64,000 nucleotides of DNA, taken from positions 1 to 64,000 of the forward strand of contig NZ_MUZV01000016.1 in NCBI RefSeq assembly GCF_002000025.1. The letters run 5' to 3'. How positions within the stretch are numbered: position 1 is the first letter of the stretch; each line of letters opens with the position of its first letter. The notes beneath the pieces were generated by a model. The model was not told the DNA's origin. It did not search any database and was given only the letters and a program-made list of their open reading frames with translations. Shown in pieces: positions 56,596 to 64,000 of this stretch. The translations under genes and the position numbers were made by a program. The stretch is from Cognaticolwellia aestuarii. GTDB taxonomy: Bacteria > Pseudomonadota > Gammaproteobacteria > Enterobacterales > Alteromonadaceae.

Positions 56596-59500
56596 TTAAA
56601 AATGATAAGTAACACCTATGGCGATATTGTTAACATCATTAACCGATAAGTTATAGCGACTCACTTTTAGGCTCACATCAATTTGCTCTGTTAAGGTATA
56701 GCCGAGTGCTAGGTTATAGAACAAATCAATATCATCTTCGTCCATTTCAATCACACTGTCATTAAGCTTACTGGTGTAATCAAGCTCCCAAGCCAATACG
56801 CCTAGACCTACAGATGCATGCATCGCATCGCTTTGCCAAAAAGTATATTGTCCCTGCAAGCTTATACCATCAACCAGTTTAGGTGCACTCTCTGCGAGTG
56901 TTTGATGAAAAGAACTCGCGGTAAGTGTGTCACCACTAAAATTCGCGGAGGCTTCCCCTAATTGCTCATAGCTCACCATGAAGGCGAAGGCGTCATACTT
57001 CACGCCACCACCCACACTATAACTAGCATCCGACTTATCGATATCACGGCTAGTAATACCAATATCACTTGGAGTGTTTATACTCTCACTGACTTGACTT
57101 TTACCTATGCTGCCAGTTAAGAACCACTGGGGTTCAGCTGCGGCAGCATTCATACTTGCTGCAACAACAAGCGCGACAGCCCCGTGTAAGACTTGCTTAT
57201 TTACTAACTGGCGTTTACGACATGAACGATATAAAACCAAGCCTGTTAAAGCAATAATAACCCCTCCCATGCTGCCACCTTTTGATTTATTTTTCACTGT
57301 AACACTTTGGTAAGCCTTCACAACTACACTCACCTGTGCAGTTGCTTGATCACCTTGTCCATCATCAACTATATAAGTTATCACAGCAGTTCCATCAAAA
57401 CCGCTTATCGGTGTATAAGTTAAGGTGTTGTTTTCATTTATCACAACCTCACCATTATCAACCGTCGCGTTAATAAGCACTAAACTATCGCCATCAGCAT
57501 CAGTGTCATTAGCTAAAACATCAATCACAATTGCAGTGCGGTCATCTGTACTTGTTGTATCATCAAGTGCAATAGGGGCGTCATTAACATAAACCGTCAC
57601 ATCTACCATACTACTTGCGGTGCCACCGTTGCCATCTGATAAGCTATAAGCCACGGTATCCTGACCAACAAAATTATTAGCGCTTTGATACGCTATTTGG
57701 TTATCCGCGGTAATACTAACTACACCAAAGTTCGCACTGACAACACCTAACGTTAAGGTGTCTTGATCTGCATCTGTATCGTTAGCTAATACGTCAATCA
57801 CAATCGCTTGATTACGTTTCACTCTAGCGTTATCGACTTGTGCAACCGGCGACGCATTATCTGTAATCAACACAGATACGCCACCCGGATCGACAATCGT
57901 ACCATTACTAATGCCGTCATTATCATTCGGGCCACCGTCTTCAATCGTTAATTGTACACACCAATGACCTGCAGTTAACCCTGAAGTCCATAATGAACTT
58001 GCTGGTGGCGGACAGTATCCTTGTGTTCCAGCGGTAGAGTGAAGTTGGTTATTTGCATCTTCAACAAACACTCCCCAGCCCACACTCTCACTGTATTTAC
58101 GATATACCGCGTCGGTAGGAATAGGCTGTAATTGTGGTAATACAATTTGATATGTTTGTCCGGCTTCTGGCAACCCCGTGACTATATAGTCAAAAATACC
58201 ACCACTAAAAATAGCCTCACTATCAATCCCTATACTGTTTTCAACATCATTATTGGTTAATAACAATCCACCCGTATCACCAGCAGCTAAGGTATTGCCT
58301 TTACGCAAACATATACCTGGCTCACCTTCGATAAGAAATGCATCTTGTATTGCCGCTTGTTCTGGCATCACATTACATTCAGCAATAGCATCTTGAAAAT
58401 CAGGAATACCATCTTGGTCAGCATCACCATACCCTTCTTCGTTATCAGGTATACGATCACCGTCAGTATCAATGTCAGTTAGCTCAGCTAAGTTAGCAAC
58501 AACAGCTAAATACAGAGACTTGGTTGTAGATAAGCTTTCTATAGCATCATCAGTAGACGTTAAACCTACACGATAAACACCAACAGTAAGCCCACTTGGA
58601 TCTAACTCAAGCGTATTTTCATCAAGCTGGTTGATATTAAGGGCGCTATCGTACGACCAAACACTGCTAACGTTATCGTCATTAGCATCGCTAACCGTTG
58701 CTTGCACAGTAACTACACCACCCGTTGAGGTAACCACTTGTCTAGACTCATTATCCTGTGAGCTGACCAATGAGATAGCTGGTGCAATGTTACGTTCAGC
58801 GATGGTAATAACATGGCTTGATTTACTACCGACATTGCCAGAATTAAGGCTTAACGTTAAAGTTTCATCGCCTTCAGTTTGGTTATCTTGAATGATGTCA
58901 ACGACTAACTGTGCTTTTCTACCTGAACTTATAGTCACTTCATTGCTCGTAATAATGTAATCACTCTCATCAGCATTACCAGCCATATTAAGTGCTACCG
59001 TTACAGGGTAACTTGGTGCATCACCATTAAGTATCACATCAACCATCGCTGTTTTTCCTTCAACAACTATTTGATTTTTGCCAAGTGATATAAGCGGATT
59101 CACAATCACCTGTTGACTTGCCACACTCGTTAATCCGGTTACAGGGTCTGTTGCTTGCCAATAGGCAATATGATTGCCTGGCTTGAATAAATTACCACTA
59201 TCCATTAACGATATAGCCAACGGCTTACCATCGCTAGTTACCGCTGTCGCAACACCCAAGTCTACTTTGGTATACAAACCTGTGGCATTTACTTCAACAT
59301 TTTCAGGGACAGTAATAACCGGCACTGATGCACCTAGTTCGCCACTAATTGATAGATCCACTGTGCCATCAATAAATGCTTCACTACCATCCGTAATGGT
59401 ATAAACCAACTTAATTTCACCGACAAAACCAGTTTGAGTAACCAATGTTAAGCTTTCACCATCATGAGTAACATTGCCAATACTGGTTGAAGCCCCGGTG

Positions 59501-62500
59501 ATAACTAATGTATCTCCATCGATATCAACATCATTAGTTAATACATCTAAAACATAAGTATTACTATCATTTAATGTTAATTCGAAACGATCGGCGATAG
59601 CGGTTGGTTCTTGGTTGATGTTATTCACAACAACACTAAAGTTGAGACTATCCGTTGCGTTTTCAGCACCAGAGTTATCATTCACGGTAATAGTGATATC
59701 ACTAGTAACATCTACATCATCCTGAACCGGTGTGCCTGAAATTGAACCTGTTGCTTCATCAAAGAGCATCCAGTCTGGGTGACCAATAATACTAAAGCTG
59801 TGAACATCGCCTTCATCTACATCCGTTACTGTTGGTGTAAAGCTGTATGCACTATCTTCGTTTACTTGATTATCCGGCATGCCACTAATCACAGGCGCAT
59901 CATTTATATTAGAAACGGTAATGTTAAAGGCAGCTAAGCTGGCTGTTGCATTAGCGCTATCAGCTACCGTAATAGTAATATTGTTAGTGATACCAACATC
60001 ATCATTATCTGGTGTGCCGGTTAGCTCGCCTGTTGAGGTGTTAAATGTTGCCCAACTTGGTTTATTAGCAATACTAAAGGTGGTGCTGTCGTCGGAGTCA
60101 ACGTCAGTCACAGTTGGGGCGAAACTATAGATACTATCTTCCTTAACCTTAGTGACGGGTGTACCACTGATAACCGGAGCGTCATTAACATTGCTAACGG
60201 TAAGGTTAAAGGCTGCCAAACTAGCCGTTGCATTAGCACTGTCAGCTACCGTAATAGTAATATTGTTAGTGATACCAACATCATCATTATCTGGTGTGCC
60301 GGTTAGCTCACCTGTCGAGGTGTTAAATGTTGCCCAACTTGGTTTATTAGCAATACTAAAGGTGGTGCTGTCGCCAGAGTCAACGTCAGTCACAGTTGGT
60401 ACGAAGCTATAAGGGCTATCTTCATTCACTTGCGTCGCTGGTGTTCCACTAATAACAGGCGCGTCATTAACATTGGCAACGGTAATACTAAAGGCAGCCA
60501 AACTACTACTTAATACGCCATCACTAACGAAAATAACCACACCACTCGTTGTACCTACATCAGCATTACCAGGTGTACCTGTTAATGCGCCTGTTACCGC
60601 GCTAAAAATGGTCCACGAAGGTTGGTTAATAATACTAAAGCTTAATGTACTACCCGCATCAACATCTGATGCGTTTGGAATAAAGCTATAAGCACTATCT
60701 TCATTCACTTGCGTCGCTGGTGTTCCGCTGATAACAGGCGCGTCATTAACATTGGCAACGGTAATACTAAAGGCAGCCAAACTACTACTTAATACGCCAT
60801 CACTAACGGAAATAACCACACCACTCGTTGTACCTACATCAGCATTACCAGGTGTACCTGTTAATGCGCCTGTTACCGCGCTAAAAATGGTCCACGAAGG
60901 TTGGTTAGTAATACTAAAGCTTAATGTACTACCCGCATCAATATCTGATGCGCTTGGAATAAAGCTATAAGCACTATCTTCATTCACTTGCGTCGCTGGT
61001 GTTCCGCTGATAACAGGCGCGTCATTAACATTGGCAACGGTAATACTAAAGGCAGCCAAACTGCTACTTAATGCGCCGTCACTGACGCTAATAACCACAC
61101 CAGTCGTTGTGCCAACATCAGCATTACCCGGTGTTCCCGTTAATGCACCTGTTACTGAATTAAAAGTAGCCCAAGTGGGTTGGTTAGTAATGCTAAAGCT
61201 TAATGTATTACCAAAATCAATATCTGACGCACTTGGTGTAAAGCTATAAGTTGCATCTTGTAAAACATTTGTAGGTGGTATGCCGTTAATCGTCGGAGCA
61301 TCATTTACATTCAATACACTAAGATCAAAGGCTGGAAGGCTGTCATTAAGTGTGCCATCACTAACGGTTATCACAATACCGTTAGTAGAGCCAACATCAC
61401 TATTCGTTGGAACACCCGATAATATACCGGTGGTTTCATCAAAGTTTGCCCACGTAGGTTTGTTCACAATGGTGAAGGTTAACTCATCTTCGTTAAAGTC
61501 ACTGGCCGTAGGTGTAAAGTTGTAAGCAAAACCTTGGTTAACGCTAATTGATGGCGTACCTTGAATAACGGGAGCCGAATTCGGCACACTTGCGGTAATG
61601 ACGTTATCGGTGGCATCTGTAATATCAAGAGCTTCGTCGGCACCGGCATTCCAATTATCATTGGCAGTAAGATTAAATGCGGTGCCATCAATAGCGAGTG
61701 TTCCCGTTTTGTTAATAATTTGATTAACAGCCGCTTTATCTGTTGCGCTTAGCGTCAGCGTGAACGACGTTGCTGAAGACACGTCAACGTTTGCAGTATC
61801 ATCTAAAGCGTAAATAGCACCACCTTGACCAGTAAATACAAAAGCGTTAGCAGTTATATCGTTAGCCGAACCCGCAGCAGTTAAATAACCTGTACCTGTC
61901 ACAACTAACATCCCTGTTGATGCATCGTAACTTGCTTGAGAAATGGTTGGTACATTGACATTACTAACTTCAATAGCGTTGCCAGTTATATCAGCTACCA
62001 CCACAGTTTGATCAGCACCTGGAATCCAATCTTCCGCTGCAGCTAAGTTGTAAACCGTTGTATCTGTAGCGCTAGTGCCATTTTTATTCACAACTTTATT
62101 TAGTTCAGTCTTATCAGTTGCACTTAACGTAATGCTAAAAGTATTACCTGAAGATACCTCAACATTAGCAGAGTCGGTTAAGGTATATGCTAGTCCACCC
62201 TCTGCAGTTAAGCTGAATTTATTTGCCACAATATCATTATCATCACCGCTGCTAATCAATAAATTTGTTGCCGATACAGTTAAAACACCTATGTCAGCAT
62301 CGTAATTAGCATCAATAATTTGGGGGATAGCCACATTACTAACCACAACAGGGTTAATACTGTCCTCTGCATCAGTCAAGTTGCTATTGTTGTTCCAATT
62401 AGCTAGAGCAGCTATGTTGTAAGCAAGAGTATCAGTAGAGCTTGAACCATTTTTGTTCATGAACAGATTGATCGCAGCTTTATCTTCATCATTCAACGTA

Positions 62501-64000
62501 ACCAAGAAATGGTTACTTGAAGCTGCAGCAACATCCGCTGAAGTTAATGTATGTGATGTGCCACCTTCACCCATTAACGTAAAGTGATTAACACTAATAT
62601 TGTCATTAATGACCATAGGGCCAGCTGAAACATTCAGCACACCCGTGCTGGCATCATAGCTTGCACCGTTGATCGCCGCAGCGGTATTAATGCTAAAGCT
62701 TGTTAAAGTAACAGCGGCGCTAGAGTTACCCACTGCATCGGTAACGGTAATTGTACAGTCACTATACGTACCATCTGTTAACACTGTAGTGTTATCGGTT
62801 TGTGTTAACGTAATGGTTGTGCTGCCTGAGCTGATTAAACCTTCATCAGTACTACCACAGCTGCCACCAACACTTAATGTGCCGGCTTTGGTTGTTGATA
62901 TAGTAACATCGGGTGTAGTATCAGTATTGGGCGTCAATACAGCGGTTACTTCCGCCACCATTGGTGCAATAGAATCAACCAATATGCCCGTAGTAGTGCC
63001 AATACTATTCAAGGTTAAAGACGCATTATTGGATGCCGTATCTTTTATCGTCCCACCGTTTGCCGCTAAGTTACCAATAGCGATACCATCACTATCATTT
63101 TCTCCTGCTTGTACTGTGTAACGGAACAATAAAGCACTTGAACCAGAGCCGCTTAAGTATGTTGCTTGACGTGATGTCGAGCCAATAGTAAGCGTCAATT
63201 GCGGTGTACCACCGACAGTATTAACAATAACACCTTCATTAAAATTAACCGTGAAATCAAGGTTCTGACCCGCAATATAAGTAGCGCTAGCAGGTACATT
63301 GACTGACGTTGTTAATGGTGCCAGTGCATCGACCAAAACTCCTGTTGTTGAGCCAGTACTACTTAAGGCAAGTCCTGCATTATTAGCAGCTGCATCTTTA
63401 ATCGTACCGCCGTTCGCAGTTAAGCTGCCAATATCGATACCATCACCGTCGTTTTCATCACTTTGTATGACGTAACGGAATAATAACGCCGTTGTACCAG
63501 AGCCACTTTGGTAGGTCGCTTGACGCGTAGTTGAGCCTATGATGATACCTAATTGTGGTGTACCTCCAGCAGTATCAACTGAAACGTTTTCATCAAAGTT
63601 CACCGTAAAATCAAGATTTTGCCCTGCAGTATAAGTTGCGCTTGCTGGCAAAGTTAGCGCCGTTGTTGCTGGCGCGGTTGCATCGAGAACAAAAGTTGTC
63701 AATGTTATTGGGGTACTAGAATTGCTTGCAGCATCCGTGACGGTAATTGTACAGTCACTATATGTGCCATCACTCAATACTGTACTGTTATCTGTTTGCG
63801 TCAACGTAATGCTAGTATTGCCTGAACTTATTGCCCCTTCATCAGCGCTACCACAACTACCACCAACACTTAACGTACCCGCTTCAGTTGTTGATATTGT
63901 AACGTTTGGTGTGGAATCATTGCCTGGCGTAGTCACTGCTGTTATTTCAGCAACTGTGGGAGCTACTGCATCAATCAATACACCCACTGTTGACCCGATA
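56596..64000 (-). CDS. Giant repeat surface protein with GlyGly-CTERM-like signal fused to an OmpA-like barrel (5' end outside window)
   Basis: At least 2467 codons; the frame is open through the right window edge, so the N-terminus is missing. In transcription order: Ig-like units with CGSADEG..CTITVTD alternating with TYTAGQNLDFTVNF units (about 64000-62690); three about 95-residue ASYDASTG..L..SATDK units (62690-61560); seven He_PIG repeats (61560-59600); a cadherin-like unit; a Calx-beta-like unit (about 59100-58790); a calcium-type DTDGDRIPDNEEGYGDADQD (about 58470-58410); a choice-of-anchor U domain (about 58360-57880); two cadherin-like units; GGSMGG-hydrophobic helix-RSCRKRQ (57285-57210); VALVVAASMNAAAAEP; and an eight-strand barrel ending GVTYHF. 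No stop or start codon separates the last two. It is probably an adhesin or biofilm protein. It is transcribed opposite to the RND-2 operon. Confidence 0.9.
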   Translation of the reverse strand, partial: IGSTVGVLIDAVAPTVAEITAVTTPGNDSTPNVTISTTEAGTLSVGGSCGSADEGAISSGNTSITLTQTDNSTVLSDGTYSDCTITVTDAASNSSTPITLTTFVLDATAPATTALTLPASATYTAGQNLDFTVNFDENVSVDTAGGTPQLGIIIGSTTRQATYQSGSGTTALLFRYVIQSDENDGDGIDIGSLTANGGTIKDAAANNAGLALSSTGSTTGVLVDALAPLTTSVNVPASATYIAGQNLDFTVNFNEGVIVNTVGGTPQLTLTIGSTSRQATYLSGSGSSALLFRYTVQAGENDSDGIAIGNLAANGGTIKDTASNNASLTLNSIGTTTGILVDSIAPMVAEVTAVLTPNTDTTPDVTISTTKAGTLSVGGSCGSTDEGLISSGSTTITLTQTDNTTVLTDGTYSDCTITVTDAVGNSSAAVTLTSFSINTAAAINGASYDASTGVLNVSAGPMVINDNISVNHFTLMGEGGTSHTLTSADVAAASSNHFLVTLNDEDKAAINLFMNKNGSSSTDTLAYNIAALANWNNNSNLTDAEDSINPVVVSNVAIPQIIDANYDADIGVLTVSATNLLISSGDDNDIVANKFSLTAEGGLAYTLTDSANVEVSSGNTFSITLSATDKTELNKVVNKNGTSATDTTVYNLAAAEDWIPGADQTVVVADITGNAIEVSNVNVPTISQASYDASTGMLVVTGTGYLTAAGSANDITANAFVFTGQGGAIYALDDTANVDVSSATSFTLTLSATDKAAVNQIINKTGTLAIDGTAFNLTANDNWNAGADEALDITDATDNVITASVPNSAPVIQGTPSISVNQGFAYNFTPTASDFNEDELTFTIVNKPTWANFDETTGILSGVPTNSDVGSTNGIVITVSDGTLNDSLPAFDLSVLNVNDAPTINGIPPTNVLQDATYSFTPSASDIDFGNTLSFSITNQPTWATFNSVTGALTGTPGNADVGTTTGVVISVSDGALSSSLAAFSITVANVNDAPVISGTPATQVNEDSAYSFIPSASDIDAGSTLSFSITNQPSWTIFSAVTGALTGTPGNADVGTTSGVVISVSDGVLSSSLAAFSITVANVNDAPVISGTPATQVNEDSAYSFIPNASDVDAGSTLSFSIINQPSWTIFSAVTGALTGTPGNADVGTTSGVVIFVSDGVLSSSLAAFSITVANVNDAPVISGTPATQVNEDSPYSFVPTVTDVDSGDSTTFSIANKPSWATFNTSTGELTGTPDNDDVGITNNITITVADSANATASLAAFNLTVSNVNDAPVISGTPVTKVKEDSIYSFAPTVTDVDSDDSTTFSIANKPSWATFNTSTGELTGTPDNDDVGITNNITITVADSANATASLAAFNITVSNINDAPVISGMPDNQVNEDSAYSFTPTVTDVDEGDVHSFSIIGHPDWMLFDEATGSISGTPVQDDVDVTSDITITVNDNSGAENATDSLNFSVVVNNINQEPTAIADRFELTLNDSNTYVLDVLTNDVDIDGDTLVITGASTSIGNVTHDGESLTLVTQTGFVGEIKLVYTITDGSEAFIDGTVDLSISGELGASVPVITVPENVEVNATGLYTKVDLGVATAVTSDGKPLAISLMDSGNLFKPGNHIAYWQATDPVTGLTSVASQQVIVNPLISLGKNQIVVEGKTAMVDVILNGDAPSYPVTVALNMAGNADESDYIITSNEVTISSGRKAQLVVDIIQDNQTEGDETLTLSLNSGNVGSKSSHVITIAERNIAPAISLVSSQDNESRQVVTSTGGVVTVQATVSDANDDNVSSVWSYDSALNINQLDENTLELDPSGLTVGVYRVGLTSTDDAIESLSTTKSLYLAVVANLAELTDIDTDGDRIPDNEEGYGDADQDGIPDFQDAIAECNVMPEQAAIQDAFLIEGEPGICLRKGNTLAAGDTGGLLLTNNDVENSIGIDSEAIFSGGIFDYIVTGLPEAGQTYQIVLPQLQPIPTDAVYRKYSESVGWGVFVEDANNQLHSTAGTQGYCPPPASSLWTSGLTAGHWCVQLTIEDGGPNDNDGISNGTIVDPGGVSVLITDNASPVAQVDNARVKRNQAIVIDVLANDTDADQDTLTLGVVSANFGVVSITADNQIAYQSANNFVGQDTVAYSLSDGNGGTASSMVDVTVYVNDAPIALDDTTSTDDRTAIVIDVLANDTDADGDSLVLINATVDNGEVVINENNTLTYTPISGFDGTAVITYIVDDGQGDQATAQVSVVVKAYQSVTVKNKSKGGSMGGVIIALTGLVLYRSCRKRQLVNKQVLHGAVALVVAASMNAAAAEPQWFLTGSIGKSQVSESINTPSDIGITSRDIDKSDASYSVGGGVKYDAFAFMVSYEQLGEASANFSGDTLTASSFHQTLAESAPKLVDGISLQGQYTFWQSDAMHASVGLGVLAWELDYTSKLNDSVIEMDEDDIDLFYNLALGYTLTEQIDVSLKVSRYNLSVNDVNNIAIGVTYHF
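57210..57290 (-). other. Internal GlyGly-CTERM-like sorting signal
   Basis: KGGSMGG (about 57284-57264), then a hydrophobic helix VIIALTGLVLYRSC and RKRQ: the three parts of the rhombosortase-recognised signal. It normally ends a protein; here about 200 residues follow. Confidence 0.65.
59890..60435 (-). repeat. Tandem 273-bp coding repeats (two copies)
   Basis: The two neighbouring He_PIG units (each 91 codons) share almost all bases, including the stretch for FNTSTGELTGTPDNDDVGIT. They differ at only a few positions. Confidence 0.8.
60461..61297 (-). repeat. Tandem 279-bp coding repeats (three copies)
   Basis: Units start at 60461, 60740 and 61019, each 93 codons. The first two differ at only about five positions; the third is more diverged. 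This suggests recent duplication or ongoing gene conversion. Confidence 0.85.

Noticed and set aside
57150-57155. Internal ATG as start of a separate barrel gene
   Set aside because: It would begin inside the signal-peptide-like part and lose it; no ribosome-binding site seen.
59890-61297. Repeat array as a CRISPR
   Set aside because: The units are hundreds of bases long and fully coding, without spacers.
58631-63121. Long plus-strand frames within the giant gene
   Set aside because: They repeat with the 273/279-bp period and mirror the minus-strand repeats; antisense shadows.

Overview
The window looks like chromosome from a low-GC marine gammaproteobacterium of the Alteromonadales, most like Colwellia or Thalassotalea. 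The gene set (polA, engB/yihA, dihaem cytochrome c4, prlC, rsmJ, gor), the many TonB/RND/GGDEF-EAL/MCP genes, AT-rich spacers and E. coli-like active-site numbering support this. The species assignment is inference from gene content and style.

Left end (1-4.5 kb) is a decayed accessory patch. It holds the tail of an IS3-type transposase, a gene interrupted by it, a secreted protein broken at a run of 12 G and joined to a degenerate HsdM tail, an unknown membrane-anchored protein, and a frameshifted Rieske-like/ankyrin pseudogene. The 1.15 kb gene-free stretch that follows contains a small RNA gene (about 3776-3865).

4.5-20 kb is core: msrB-msrA, engB, a tetrahaem and a dihaem cytochrome c4-type protein, a beta-barrel protein, a HutD-like protein, an S10 serine peptidase, a divergent TetR/HPP pair sharing an 18-bp inverted-repeat operator, a lipoprotein M16 peptidase, a 31-residue Cys-rich protein and polA. 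Downstream of polA, on the polA strand, lies a second copy of the same small RNA (about 16901-16811). The two copies share promoter layout (TTTAC[T/A]-18 bp-TATAAT), a GTTC/GAAC 5' hairpin, a TGTTGTA linker, a C-rich hairpin loop and a terminator. This RNA pair is the strongest candidate here for an undescribed element. The polA-engB neighbourhood is where Spot 42 sits in enterobacteria.

20-29.3 kb holds a complete tripartite RND efflux operon (MFP-RND-OMF) followed by its TetR gene, with a palindromic operator in front of the MFP gene, then gor. 29.3-38 kb has a 1531-residue beta-propeller/PAS/GGDEF/EAL protein, oligopeptidase A (prlC/opdA), a Tag-like glycosylase and rsmJ. 38.2-44.8 kb is an iron-uptake module: Fur box, OmpR-type regulator and histidine kinase, second Fur-like box, TonB receptor, DUF3649, PepSY membrane protein and DUF3325. 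45.2-51.8 kb carries an MCP, a peroxiredoxin, ferritin, a DUF4397 lipoprotein and a BaiN/HI0933-type flavoprotein.

52.2-56.5 kb is a second RND-MFP pair. The right end (56,596 to the window edge) is the 3' part of a giant repeat-rich surface protein. Its C-terminus is unusual: a GlyGly-CTERM-like sorting signal is followed in frame by a signal-peptide-like segment and an OmpA-like beta-barrel, suggesting a polyprotein. No tRNA, rRNA, CRISPR array or intact prophage was seen.
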